A DNA stretch of 64,000 nt from Tubulanus polymorphus (Eukaryota > Nemertea > Palaeonemertea > Tubulaniformes > Tubulanidae). Below, in pieces: positions 36,563 to 47,288 of the stretch. The position numbers and the translations under genes are program-made. How positions within the stretch are numbered: the first letter of the stretch is position 1; each line of letters opens with the position of its first letter. The stretch covers positions 11,644,485 through 11,708,484 of the forward strand of contig NC_134027.1 of NCBI RefSeq assembly GCF_964204645.1. Direction: 5' to 3'. The notes beneath the pieces are model-generated. The model saw nothing but the letters and a program-made list of their open reading frames with translations, was not told where the DNA came from and did no database searches.

Positions 36563-36661
36563 GGAAAATTGCTTGTCGCCGAGAAATTGCTCGGCGATCG
36601 CTCGGGAGTTGCCCGTGTGCGGTAGCTAGAGACACCAAGCGACAAGCGACTCATCAACTAG

Positions 36662-36691
36662 CCAATGAGAGAGCGAATAATTATCATGTGA
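36662..36691 (+). promoter_or_regulatory. CCAAT-N17-TCATGTGA module inside a MITE
   Basis: A CCAAT box and a TCATGTGA (E-box/M-box type) word 17 bases apart. The same pair with identical spacing occurs in two other elements (54394-54423 inverted; 61198-61227). Whether it is bound by NF-Y and bHLH factors is inference. Confidence 0.4.
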
Positions 36692-36957
36692 TACTTCCAA
36701 ATACGGCATCACCCGGGTTAGTAGCGTGGCCATCTTGACAAGTCACATGATAAAAATGTTTGGCGCGAAAGATAATCGCCTCTCCGTCGCCAGTGGTCGC
36801 ATACGGGCGACACCTAGCGATCGATTGCTCATCGGTTGCTTAGAAATCGGTCGCAGCAACCGGCGACTAAAGATTGCCTCGTGTGCTTTACGCCCCCACT
36901 TGTGACGCAAGTCGCGTCGCAAGGCCGACCTACGCCCACACGTGCTACCATCGCAAA

Positions 36958-37150
36958 AAATTGCATGCCTTTTTTATTTCATCCCCAAAATAAAAAAGGG
37001 CACATTTAGTCGTCCCTATCAATCCCAAAAGTAGGAAATGGTACATTTTTACGAGGCAGATCATTTTCAACAAAAGGCACGCCATCTTCAGGATTTCATC
37101 TGCCTGGAAACTATATCTCCATGCAGTAAATGTTTTAGAAAGCCACTTGG
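36958..37150 (+). repeat. Dispersed repeat, copy 2 (AAAAGGGCACATTTAGTCGTC family)
   Basis: Same order of blocks as at 11935-12290 but without the internal duplication. It starts about 20 bp after the nested inverted-repeat elements at 36224-36937. Confidence 0.55.
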
Positions 37151-37431
37151 CACCGGCTACTTGCTACCCTCAACAGTGGTCCCTTGTTTGTATCATGAAA
37201 ATTGGACAGCTAGGTGACTGAAAAAAATGACAGAAACAAGAATGTAGGCTTCTCGTGTACAGGGCAGATCCAGAGGCCAATTTTGAAGGATCTTCCACAT
37301 CCAAAATGGACACTGATGTCCAAAATATCAGGTAGACTGTAGTTGCATGAAACACGCTAAGCCGTGCACACTGTAGATAATCGAAGAAGTCCCACAATTC
37401 GAATTGTACGATATAATTTATTAAAACGAAA

Positions 37432-37471
37432 CCACTACTTTTCGGCTGTTGACTAAGCCATCATCAGGTGG
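37432..37471 (-). ncRNA. Hammerhead-ribozyme-like motif (left arm)
   Basis: On the minus strand: CCAC, then CTGATGA, then a GGCT...AGCC stem-loop, then GAAA, then AGTA and GTGG. The order CUGAUGA-stem II-GAAA-NUH fits a type I hammerhead. CCAC/GTGG would form stem I, and stem III would be minimal, as in Penelope-like elements. Stem II is shortened compared with the right arm. Confidence 0.45.
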
Positions 37472-37625
37472 AATGAACAGCATATATAAAGTAAAACCTA
37501 CACGACATAAACAATAGCTATGTGTCAAAACAAGCAGTACACCTACCGTAATAGAAAACAACCAGGTTTGTTTATGTCGTGTGAGTTTTACTATATATGC
37601 TAGGTTATCTCTGTTTCTGGTCAAT

Positions 37626-37667
37626 CCACCTGATGATGGCTGTTAGTCAACAGCCAAAGCGTTGTGG
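37626..37667 (+). ncRNA. Hammerhead-ribozyme-like motif (right arm, core mutated)
   Basis: CCAC, CTGATGA, a perfect 7-bp stem GGCTGTT/AACAGCC, then AAAG where GAAA is expected, then CGTT and GTGG. Stem II is better preserved than in the left arm, but the G12-A13-A14 core is damaged, so self-cleavage is unlikely. Confidence 0.4.
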
Positions 37668-38806
37668 TTTCATTTTAATGAATTATATCGTATAGAATAT
37701 CGTATAGACTACCGCACTGAAATGCACCATTAATCTTTGTTGTCAAATTAGAAAAGGACACTCAATCATTTGATGGACTCCCGCAAGTCTCAGGTCCCCC
37801 TGGATCCGCCCCTGGTACATGTTGTCAGCTCACAAGGGAAACGTTAAGTCATATGACTTACAATATTCTATGCAAATAAAGTTCATTATTATTGTATAGG
37901 ACGAACTACAGCTTAGGCCAAGTTGTATCTGCGCCTGAGATCAGTTACATATGTTGAATAAAAACAACGCGTTGTCGATCGCTATGTTGTATGTTACACG
38001 AAACCAGATTAATTAATAGGGAGTCACATATTTTACCTTATTAACAATCGACCAATTTGTTTACGACGGCGCATCTCCGGGTCTAGTTTTCATTGTTCTG
38101 CACATGTTAGTAATAAATTTCTACCTATCATTTAGGATTTATTTTCAAACGACCTGGGGAGGAAACAAAGGGGTATTTACGAAATGAAATACGCCACGAG
38201 AAAGTATCATACAATCGGGTTGGTAATGTAGATGTATCGAAAAGTTTAACGAAAAACAAGATTGAGCGATGAACTTTGAGACAGTCAATAAAAAAAGAAT
38301 CTTTACTTCAAATACTGAAACACATGAACCATCACATTTCCAAGGTACGTTTGAGTGAAGAAAAGTGATAAAATGGATCGAAACGCGCATATAATTCATA
38401 AAAACAAAATCATACATGCAAACACAATAGATATACTAAGCACACTCTTATGATTTTGATTCGTCCCGTTTGTAGCCTTACTTTTCCGCCCAGGCCTGCA
38501 GCTGACACTCACACACATCACGTCCATCATTATCAGTGTTGTATTATCGAGCGATTAAAAGTGCAAGGAAAATAAGGTACGCTTCGTTTATTTTCATATT
38601 CATGTTCAAAATTCATAACATTTTTGTCTATCAAATAATTTAAACATATTATATACAGTGTATAATTCGTTGTAGTTTTGCCATTTGTTACTTCTATCAA
38701 CAGTTCGAAAAATATTTTCATTCCGATTCTTTGTATCTGCATTATTCACTAGTGTTACTCAGTTATGGTTAATTAATGTTTAGATTGCAAGCGGTCATCA
38801 CCCATC

Positions 38807-40063
38807 ATGTCTGAAAACGCCAAAAGTGGAACTAAAGATAAAGCCTCTAAAGAAACAACGCGCCCAAAGACGTCTACTGGCTTAGCTGAAGCTGTAGCTA
38901 GTACAGAAGAGACAACAGTATATACAGCTGAACATGTAGCAACATCACCACCTTCAACAGCATCGACATCTACTGGTATTGCTGAATCTGAAACAACAGA
39001 AACACCAGCATCTACTGGTAATGCTGAATCTGTTGCCATTTCAGGAGTTACACCAGCATCTACTAGTACCACCGAACCTGTGGCAACTTCAGGAGAAAGG
39101 TCGGTATCTACCGGCGCTGCTGGATCCGTAGCAACTGAAAAAACACCGGCATCTAATAATATTGCAGAATCTGTAGCAAATACAGGGAAATCACCGGCAT
39201 CTACTGGTACTACTGAACCGGTAGCAATTTTAGGAAAAACACCGGCATCTACTGACGCTGCTGAACCTGTAGCAATAACAGGAAAAGCACCGGCATCTAC
39301 TGAAGTTGCCGAACCTGTAGCCACTTCAGGAGAAACACCGGTATCTACTGAAGCTGCCGAACCTGTTGCCACTTCAGGAGAAACACCGGTATCTACTGAA
39401 GCTGCTGAACCTGTTGCCACTTCAGGAGAAACACCGGCATCTACTGACGCTGCCGAACCTGTTGCCACTTCAGGAGAAACACCGGCATCTACTGACGCTG
39501 CCGAACCTGTAGCCACTTCAGGAGAAACACCGGCATCTACTGACGCTATCGAACCTGTAACCACTTCAGGAGAAACACCGGCATCTACTGACGCTATCGA
39601 ACCTGTAACCACTTCAGGAGAAACACCGGTATCTACTGACGCTATCGAACCTGTAACCACTTCAGGAGAAACACCGGCATATACTGAAGCTGCTGAACCT
39701 GTAGCCACTTCAGGAGAAACACCGGCATTTGCTGGCGCTGCTGAACCTGTAGCTTCTTCAGGAGAAACACCGGCATCTACTGAAACTGCCGAACCTGTTG
39801 CCACTTCAGGAGAAACACCGGTATCTACTGAAGCTGCCGAACCTGTTGCCACTTCAGGAGAAACACCGGCATCTACTGAAGCTGCCGAACCTGTTGCCAC
39901 TTCAGGAGAAACACCGTCTACTGCATCTACTGTCGCTGCTGAGCCGGTTGCCAATTTAGGAGAAATTCCGGCATCTGCGGAACCGGTAGCAAAACTTGCA
40001 CCTACTAGTGCTGAACCTATAACTGCTTCAGGAGACAAACCATCATCTGCTGATACTGCTTAA
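38807..40063 (+). CDS. Hypothetical Ser/Thr/Glu/Pro-rich 16-residue tandem repeat protein
   Basis: A single open frame of 418 residues. A lysine/threonine-rich start (MSENAKSGTKDKASKETTRP) precedes about twenty copies of a 16-residue unit, consensus ASTEAAEPVATSGETP, encoded by a 48-bp tandem repeat. It ends KPSSADTA. No signal peptide, membrane segment or known domain is visible, so location and function are unknown. The product would be acidic, disordered and rich in possible O-glycosylation or phosphorylation sites. The opposite strand is also open over 38773-40038 because the repeat is a multiple of three. The plus strand is preferred for its non-repetitive start and soluble composition. 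A start codon further upstream or a preceding exon cannot be excluded. Confidence 0.5.
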   Translation: MSENAKSGTKDKASKETTRPKTSTGLAEAVASTEETTVYTAEHVATSPPSTASTSTGIAESETTETPASTGNAESVAISGVTPASTSTTEPVATSGERSVSTGAAGSVATEKTPASNNIAESVANTGKSPASTGTTEPVAILGKTPASTDAAEPVAITGKAPASTEVAEPVATSGETPVSTEAAEPVATSGETPVSTEAAEPVATSGETPASTDAAEPVATSGETPASTDAAEPVATSGETPASTDAIEPVTTSGETPASTDAIEPVTTSGETPVSTDAIEPVTTSGETPAYTEAAEPVATSGETPAFAGAAEPVASSGETPASTETAEPVATSGETPVSTEAAEPVATSGETPASTEAAEPVATSGETPSTASTVAAEPVANLGEIPASAEPVAKLAPTSAEPITASGDKPSSADTA

Positions 40064-40929
40064 CCGGCGACCACCTCTCAAAAGGGAAACATCTTACCGC
40101 TTTAACATGAAGCCTGAAAGTCAGTTACACACATCGATAAAAACATATGTGATGTTAATTTTTGTATATATCTGTTTGGCCGGTCGGGATATTGTAACAC
40201 TGTGATATAAAATGTGATATTTATATGCATGAGGGCAACTGAAATAACGTATATGATAGAAACTTTTTCAATACCAACAATACGAAAATACGAAATAGTT
40301 CTAATAGCTTATTATCAATGTAATTTAACCAATGTTTCTTCATAAAGATATCTTTAAATTAGAACTCGTATTTAGATGAGGGCTCAAAACCGTGTCACGT
40401 GTCAACTTTTATGGAGAAAGACGAGTTAGATATTTGACTTGTGCAAAAATTCACAAAATTTCCGTACTAGAGGGAAAATGGATGGGGAAGTTTCTAATTC
40501 CTTCTTAAACATGTCGGTATTCCTGTCGAGAACCGTACTAGAAATGATCGTCAATGTCCGACTGCTTTTAAGGCTAGGTCGGTCATCTTTGGACTTCTTT
40601 ATTAGCGAGGTAACGGGAAGATGAAATTTCAACCCCTAAAGAAAACTGCGAATCTTCTTCCCTGTTCCGGTATTTCAATTCTAAAATGTTCACTTTTAGC
40701 CCCTGTAGTATACACATTAGTGTATAATACATTAATCTTTTAGGTTTGCAGATGTTGTTTTGAGAGTGACCCAAGCCAACAGATGGTTGTATAAATGTGC
40801 ATTGAATGTGTATGCAGAGTAGATTATGGGTGTTCTGAATGTTCTTTTATTTTATTAATGCCAGTTACGAAATTGTCTGGTGTATTTTGTCTTTTGGTTT
40901 CCATAATCAGATTAACGAAGGTCGCACCT

Positions 40930-41150
40930 TTCTCTCTGGAAAAACCGGCATCTACTGATACTGCAGAACATAAAGCAACATCAGAAGAAATACCAGCATC
41001 TACTGACTTTGCCGAACCTGTAGTAACTGCAGGAAAAACACCGGCATCTACTGTCGCTGCTGAACTTTTAGCAACTGAAGCTGCTGAACATATAGCCACT
41101 TCAGGAAAAGCACTAGCATCTGCCGAACCTATAGCAACTTCCATAAGATT
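40930..41150 (+). pseudogene. Diverged fragment of the 16-residue repeat array
   Basis: Encodes EKPASTDTAEHKATSEEIPA, STDFAEPVVTAGKTPAS and AEHIATSGKALASAEPIATS, about four or five diverged units of the repeat at 38807-40063. It lies in an open frame (40795-41238) whose other parts show no similarity. It could be a separated 3' piece of the same locus, an alternative exon, or a decayed duplicate. Confidence 0.45.
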
Positions 41151-41239
41151 TTCATGTATTGTTAAAACGAGGGAGGTCACAAAAAATGCAATTTCTATTG
41201 TCGATTGTAGGTCTTTAAACAGCCTTTCAGTGGAATAAA

Positions 41240-42264
41240 AAGGCATGGTAAGAATAGAAAGTCAATCTAATAAACACTCTAGTCGGTGCCATCTGGCGAC
41301 AACCCCCACGTAAAAACCATCAAACTGAAAAAACTCTTACGTAATTTTGACTAATGTATTTGCTATAATCGCCATTTAGCAATGCCATTATATATACATA
41401 TATCATAACATAACTTTATACAGCCTAACAAGAATTCACAGAGATGAATTTTTGAGCCTTTGTACGCTACATAATGGCTAGCTATACCACATAATGTGGC
41501 TAGCTATGTATTAATGGCTAGCTATACCACAGCTTATCACATTATATCCAGAAATAGCCACAGATCAAGAAGTTTCACTTCTCTCATACCCACAATAACA
41601 GAAATAATCATTCAGTGCCGATCGCCGAGCGTTTGATATGATGCAAACGTGAAAATAGAAAAATAACAATATCCGTATCTTAAACGCACATTATTTTATT
41701 TTCATACCACGTTAAAACGAACCTAGATAGATGATTGTGGGTTTTCACAGAGCTTTCGAAATAAGGAATGACAGTTACCGCTTGGATATATCTATACAAA
41801 ACACTCAGTAGTCTTCTTTCGAAAAAGTAATTATACTTTCTGCAAACCTAAAAGTTAAACATAAATTGCATTTCATAGAAATGCCGTATTTCTCTTTGTA
41901 CATTGTAGTACTACTTATCTCTAGCAAAGAGGGCTGCCGATCTCCTATCATAGATGAAAATTATATAAACACAACATGCATACCGCTAACAGTGAAACAA
42001 CTAATACCGATCGACGCCATGAAATTGACGATGTGATGTGTGAGTTCCGACGACAGCCATCTTTGTTAGAACTTAGATCATTTTACGATATTCTAAATAA
42101 TGTACTACCGATAACTGAAACTAACAACGTAAATAATCTATCCAATTAACAAACATTGCACAAAATACGACTAGCAGTACAATCAATAGGACTCCCAACA
42201 TGTACAATCGAGTAAGAATATGAGTTGTCGACATTTATCTGTCATACATCCTTCACCAAAATGT
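41240..42264. other. Intergenic stretch without recognisable gene
   Basis: AT-rich. The only structure noticed is a small cluster of ATGGCTAGCTATACCAC words, three copies with one inverted, at about 41474-41540. Confidence 0.4.
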
Positions 42265-42552
42265 TAGGTAAAGTGAACCCTGTAACATCAAACTTCAGGG
42301 GACCAGAAAATCTGTTTGTTAAAACCAATAGTTTGTTATATCCAGTATGAAAATAATCAAATTCTCTTACTTGGGACACAATCTTAGATTTGTTATATCC
42401 GATGAATCGTTATATCTAAGTTTGTTACAACGAGGTTCCATTGTAGTATGAAGTCGAACAAACTGTCTTCTTTGGGATAAATATCTAAATTTGTTGTATC
42501 CGATACATAATCATGTTTAAGAAGTTTGTTATAACAGGTTTCGCTGTAGCTC
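42265..42552. repeat. Dispersed repeat (TTTGTTATAACGAGGTTCC type)
   Basis: Two similar halves, each with TCTAAATTTGTTRTATCCGAT-like sequence and an end resembling GAGGTTCCATTGTA or AGGTTTCGCTGTA. Related pieces occur near 340-480, 2440 and 33718-33800. Probably remnants of a CAGT-ended MITE family. Confidence 0.45.
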
Positions 42553-43066
42553 TCTGACAGTTTGCAATGATTAAGCAAGGACATCCTGCTTACTTTGTAC
42601 AGCTTCAAGTGCTTTCACTATATAATCATTACAAACATAAGCAGCGTTCACATGAGATTCTGAGCTTAGGAAGAACTGTAGTTGTGGTGGCAAATTTGCC
42701 AAAATACCGCACTTAAAGAATCAGTCGCGTTTACACTTGATTCTATGATGAGGGGAGTTTTTTCAAAGATGCGAACACACTACAAATTAAGGACCATGTG
42801 TCCAGGTACGGGTAGGATCAGCCGAGTACATTTTAGTTTTCAGCACAAACATCGATTTTTTCCTAGGATTTTCAATAACGTATAGACCTTACTCACATAC
42901 GTCACACGCATTGTTCGTCACGTGAAGAAGGCCTATAAATATGAAATCATGGTGCACTGTGTAGTATTGAAGCATGTTCAACTTAGATGATATACATGGT
43001 AATGGGTTTTCCCCATGACTCACTAGCACATGGCAGAACAATCAATACTATGTTCTTAATGTATGT

Positions 43067-43154
43067 TCATGATAATGACGTCACCGGGAAAACCCTTCAG
43101 CGTCAAACATTGAAATTGGACACTGAAGGGCTTTCCCAGTGATGTCATTATGAA
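43067..43154. repeat. Short hairpin repeat
   Basis: TCATGATAATGACGTCACCG at the left pairs with CAGTGATGTCATTATGAA at the right, and GGGAAAACCCTTCAG pairs with CTGAAGGGCTTTCCC. Together they form an 88-bp imperfect hairpin containing a GACGTC palindrome. Confidence 0.6.
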
Positions 43155-43228
43155 GAAACAAGGTCAAGCATTGATTAGTAGAATGGGGAAATTTTTCTCA
43201 TTTTTGCCCAGTACCTCCAAATGGCTTA

Positions 43229-43385
43229 GAGCTGATAGACGAAACTTCCCATATTAATTCCAACAACTATCTCCTAATGACAATATTTCAGCTGGGTATA
43301 TCATGTGGTTTCAATTCGTGCCACCAAAAGCTAACAGAAAGTTATTTTCAGAACCATTCCATAGGGATCACCCCAGTTGATGCTG
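43229..43385 (+). repeat. Dispersed repeat pair, copy 1
   Basis: About 155 bp with blocks CATATTAATTCCAACA, CTAATGACAATATTTC, GCTAACAGAAAGTT and CAGAACCATTC that recur in order at 59945-60105. Confidence 0.55.
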
Positions 43386-44000
43386 AAAATAGACAGCCAT
43401 CTCAGTACTGTACCGGGATACGGTTTTCAGTGTGAAATCACTTTCCACACTTGCTAAGCCCAATATTTTTGTACAGTTCTGAGTAAGTCGCGAATAGTCT
43501 TAGCACCGTACTGAAATCCTTGTGTGAACACTGCTATAGACTGTACGTCGTATGACAACTCAAAATATTGATTTTTGAATACGAGGTGATGTGGCATCAA
43601 TAACCACATTTTAACTGACTTTTATTCTTACTTAATCTATCAAGACTCATGCATTACTAACATACAAGGCCAAGATGGACATTTCAACAAATGATGAAGT
43701 CAATGGAAAACTGATATTGTTATGGTCAATGATAGATCTCTATCGTCTCTTATATGTACATTTTATTTTTGCTTATAATGATGTTTTATTCTCCTGAGAT
43801 CGTTAAAACAATCACGAAATCTCAAATATGCCAACACAGAAAACTAAATATTGGGTATTTTCATCTTTTTTTTTATAGAGTATATATACAATATGGCTTC
43901 ACTAAATCAAAACTATATATAATGCTCAAACACATCGTCCATAGATGCATGTACGTTTATCGAGAATGTCAATTCACCAGTCATACTCACAGTGTGGTCC

Positions 44001-44123
<123 letters not shown>

Positions 44124-45094
44124 TAAAGTACCTAGTAAGGAATATTGAACTAAGTTTTAGCACTACAAACTTTACGACTTTGTGTTGTAGTTCCTAAGGA
44201 TGGAACTGATTAACTGTTTTTCAATTCAAGCGGTGCCACAATCAGGACTATAAGTCTAAAGATCTATGGAATCAAAATTTTTTTCTTTAAAAACATAATT
44301 GCATTACATGCACTACTATCATCAAGACCCAAGATTGCTTATCTTAAATTGTGTAAATGATAAACAAGACTTAGAATAAAGCCATGTTTGCACCGAGCCC
44401 AAAACTCCTGGGACTTTTTTGTACCCTCATTATAGCGAGTACCGGTACATAACACAGGACACATTGGGTTCTCAGCGACTTTTTGGCTTCAGGGCTTTTG
44501 GTCTCGACACAGGACTATTGCAGTAGACATGTATGTTATTGCACACAAGCAAAGGTAGATGTGAAAACTTTCCAAACACGAACAGATCCTTTTGCATAAT
44601 AATTCCACACGCAAGATGAAGTCACATTCAGAAATGCATGCCGGATTGATCAAGATTGGCAACACTTACGTAAACAAGGATCCTATAATTCTATCAACAA
44701 CTACATTTTTTTTCTCATTGTTTGAGAAGAACTAGTCCCACCGCCGTGGATTATAATTTAGCACTGAATAGTACAAATCATTAACGACTCCATCCACGAT
44801 ATAAGTATGATAAATTCAACTCCACAACGTTATTTTTGTTAATTCTAAATGTACATCAATTTTAAATATTTTTAGTGATGATTGCCTGGCGCACGATAAC
44901 ACAATAATATTTTCAACACGAAAAAGTTAAAAAGAAGAATCAGATAAAATCGTGTTTAAGCGGCCAGGCGCTTGTGACCGAACCAGTCCACAGAAAATTA
45001 TAATCATCAACAAATACACAACATAATCAATAAAATTTGAAGCAGTGCTCATCAATAGTATCTGGATGCTACCGTGAAAGAAGGCTGTTTCCGA

Positions 45095-45391
45095 AGCCGC
45101 GATCACATGAAGACGATTTGACCCAGATCAGACCAGTGTCAAATTTGGCCCGTGCCTAATTAGACACGTAAACCACTCATTCGATACTAATCGATGCTTG
45201 AACAAGGTGAAGCGAGTTACTTCTGGAACCAGTTGCAATTCACACAGAATTATTCCGACATGAGCTAAAATTTGACTCGGGCCTGGTGCGACGTTTTAGG
45301 TTGGGCCAAATTTGGCTCGGACCAAACAGCCCCATTTGGCATCCGTGTGAACCTGTTTTTCCAGGCCAAAAACGCTTGTGCAATCGCGGCT
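45095..45391 (+). mobile_element. TAGCCGCGATCAC-family MITE, near-complete
   Basis: About 297 bp from AGCCGCGATCACATGAAGAC to CGCTTGTGCAATCGCGGCT, with interior GAACCAGTTGCAATTCACA and AAATTTGGCTCGGACC shared with other copies. Confidence 0.75.
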
Positions 45392-45487
45392 CAATATCCC
45401 TCCGATATCTGATATGTACCGGTATACAGAAGGAGGCCAGTTGCCCAAATCAGCAATCGCCAGATCATGGATTCAATTTAACATCTA

Positions 45488-45663
45488 CAGTCAACCCCTG
45501 ATATACTGCCCCCCCCCATTTACCACCACCCCCTTACCTCCTGGTTTTCTCAATGTACATCTTAATACAAATACATACTAAATCACTTCGAATATACCGC
45601 CATACTCTCTATACCGCCAAAATCGTTCAGCACCGATGTGGGCGGTATACCGGGGGTTGACTG
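45488..45663. mobile_element. Tc1/mariner-like MITE with TA flanks (CAGTCAACCCC ends)
   Basis: 176 bp. CAGTCAACCCC at the left and GGGGGTTGACTG at the right, with TA immediately outside both. Subterminal TATACTGCCCCC/GGGCGGTATAC also pair. Confidence 0.75.
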
Positions 45664-45920
45664 TAATTATCAATGTTCATTTTTGTTAATCTAATTCGTA
45701 TATAGTGGGCATCCTAACTCAATTCAATTGGGACTTGTGATTTTAGTTGGAGTTAAGAAGTGATAATTTTATTGATGGTTCTAGGATTATCTGTAGTATT
45801 CAGTGAATACTACCAGTAATGCCGACTGTGGATTTGCACGATTTCGAATCCTAAATATCTTTACAGCCAAAAAAGGGGGAAACTGTGTAAAAGCAGGAAA
45901 TTGTTGTTTAAAGTTACCAT

Positions 45921-46521
45921 AAAGCGGGCCACACACTAGCGCCAAAGCTGCGCAACAACCACGCCACGTCAATTGACAAAAGCGCCAAAAACAACGACAA
46001 CGCAGCTTCACGTGCAGCTCCTGCCACTATTGTAGGTCAAGTGGTCGATCAATAAACTAATATGATCTCGATCTAACATTGAAACTAAATCAGCTAAATT
46101 CTGCGGCACCAAGGCAGAATTAGGCGCACATTCAGGTGTAATTGTTGCGACAAATATATCGAACATGTTAGACATCCGCGTCAAAGCTGCACGCAGCAAC
46201 AATGCCCAAAATATTTCTTTTTTATATTTTTTCTAAACACCCTCAACCCGCTAAGCGAGGACATTATAAACGGGCTCTATGCTTCTTTTTCCCAACGGGT
46301 GAGGGGCCAGAGAAGAACCTTCGACCAAGAAACTCTGTCGCCACCAGGGTTTGAACCCATAAACCCTGTATTGACGAGACCAGTGACTGGCGGCTTAATC
46401 CACTCGGCCACTGTGCCTCCCTGCACCCCCACTGCGCCAAAAAATATCACCCATACACTCAGTGCTTTTGACGCCGGCGTACTTGTTGTAGCAGCTTTTA
46501 TGCTAGTATGCGGCCGGCTTA
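45921..46521. mobile_element. Inverted-repeat element interrupted by a SINE
   Basis: The left end AAAGCGGGCCACACACTAGC is an imperfect inverse of the right end GCTAGTATGCGGCCGGCTT. Subterminal AAAGCTGC...ACAAC also matches. It contains ATCGAACATGTTAGA near 46159-46173. Sequence 46215-46435 is a later SINE insertion. Confidence 0.6.
46215..46435 (-). mobile_element. tRNA-derived SINE
   Basis: Minus-strand RNA polymerase III promoter: box A TGGCCGAGTGG and box B GGTTCAAACCC in a tRNA-like head (GGAGGCACAGTGGCCGAGTG onward, 46420 downward). A body containing CTAAGCGGG/CCCGTTGGG-like segments and an AT-rich tail follow. GCCCAAAATAT (46204-46214) and GCCAAAAAATAT (46436-46447) are the target duplication. 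The head resembles a class II tRNA such as Ser or Leu but lacks an intact cloverleaf. Confidence 0.8.
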
Positions 46522-47058
46522 AGCTATAATCAAAACTGAAAGTACATGTACTCGAGTTATAAAGGGATAAGTCTATATTGTAGTAAGTTTTATCTTCATC
46601 TGCTACAAAGCGGTCTATATTGAGAGAAACTTTTCTCCAATGAAAACTGAACTTTATCATCAAATATATCACCGTATTGCTATAAACGAAAATTCATCAA
46701 GCATTTGCACGTGTATATGCAAATTTGTAACAGATTGTTGATTACAATATTGTAATGAATAATTTTTTTGAAAAATTTTCATGAAGAAACAACGCTTTGC
46801 CTGGCCAGCCTAGGCTTCGCGATACATACGATTTAATACATTGTACATTCCTCACCGTTTAAATGAATGGAACGTTACTGGAAATACACTACATTTATAA
46901 ATATCTATTATTATAATATTCATGGATAATGCCGTTGAATTCATAGCTCCGCAGTTTCCCACAGCTCAGTCAAATTAACACCGATATAATAATCATTCAT
47001 TTCATGAAACAAAAACACCATCAGTAATAACTTAACTATGTATCTATCCTGTGCACAT

Positions 47059-47236
47059 GAGCCGCGTTCACACTATCACTAGTTAGACCGTTAGAAATGG
47101 GTATGTACTTAGATCGGTCTTTTAGGTCAGTCCAAATTGGGACGGTCTAAAATGGAACAGGCCATATTAGGATAGGACTTTTTGCTAGGGTGAACGCTTG
47201 GTGAATTTGGATAACGACGTAGTGTGAACGTGGCTA
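47059..47236. mobile_element. AGCCRCGTTCACACTA MITE, complete
   Basis: 178 bp. GAGCCGCGTTCACACTATC at the left and GTAGTGTGAACGTGGCTAT at the right are inverse. Interior TAGTTAGACC and repeated GGTCTAAA/GGTCAGTCC words. The ends resemble those of the TAGCCGCGATCAC family, which suggests a relationship. Confidence 0.75.
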
Positions 47237-47288
47237 TAGACTGAACTGCATTGATTCTAGGTGTTAATAATAAGTACCGGCATAAGTG

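Larger units (their letters stand above)
36388..36893. mobile_element. Inverted-repeat element nested in the GGGCGTAGG element
   Basis: Begins TAAAGCCTGGCGCACACGGG and ends with CCTCGTGTGCTTTA, an imperfect inverse. The interior has alternating TCGAGCAATT/ATTGCTCGGCGA words, a 36-bp perfect palindrome at 36527-36562 and the CCAAT-N17-TCATGTGA module at 36662-36691. Ends share CACACGRGCG with the element at 54238. No coding capacity. Confidence 0.65.
36224..36937. mobile_element. Inverted-repeat element with GGGCGTAGGTCGGCC ends (outer, interrupted)
   Basis: The first 23 bases (starting GGGCGTAGGTCGGCCTTGCG) recur as a perfect inverse at the right end. The left arm is dense in GCGAC/GTCGC words and contains ATGAGTCGCACATGTTCTAC near 36276-36295, matching the element at 20770. 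A second element (36388-36893) is nested inside, leaving arms of about 164 and 44 bp. Confidence 0.75.
37407..37692. mobile_element. Foldback element with paired hammerhead-like motifs
   Basis: 286 bp. TACGATATAATTTATTAAAA at the left is matched by its near-perfect inverse at the right. Pairing continues through the CCATCATCAGGTGGA blocks and ACACGACATAAACA/TGTTTATGTCGTGT. Each arm contains a hammerhead-ribozyme-like sequence oriented outward-to-inward on opposite strands. Terminal repeats with hammerhead ribozymes are known from Penelope-like elements and retrozymes. This could be a head-to-head dimer of such a terminal repeat. Confidence 0.6.
37260..37814. mobile_element. Decayed CAGGGGCGGATCC-type element containing a foldback insertion
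   Basis: The left end CAGGGCAGATCCAGAGG and right end CCTGGATCCGCCCCTG are imperfect inverses of the CAGGGGCGGATCC type also seen at 58373-58626. The middle is occupied by a separate foldback element (37407-37692). hAT-like ends are suspected; no target duplication is convincing. Confidence 0.45.

Noticed and set aside
36102-36738. Open frames of 83-134 codons over the nested inverted-repeat elements
   Set aside because: They are a by-product of GC-rich inverted repeats. The same elements elsewhere are not open.
38773-40038. The minus-strand 421-codon frame as the real gene
   Set aside because: It is open because the repeat length is a multiple of three. Its start and end are less natural than those of the plus frame. 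It is kept only as an alternative.
46215-46435. A functional tRNA gene on the minus strand
   Set aside because: A and B boxes are good, but the acceptor and anticodon stems do not fold properly, and a SINE body, A-rich tail and target duplication follow.
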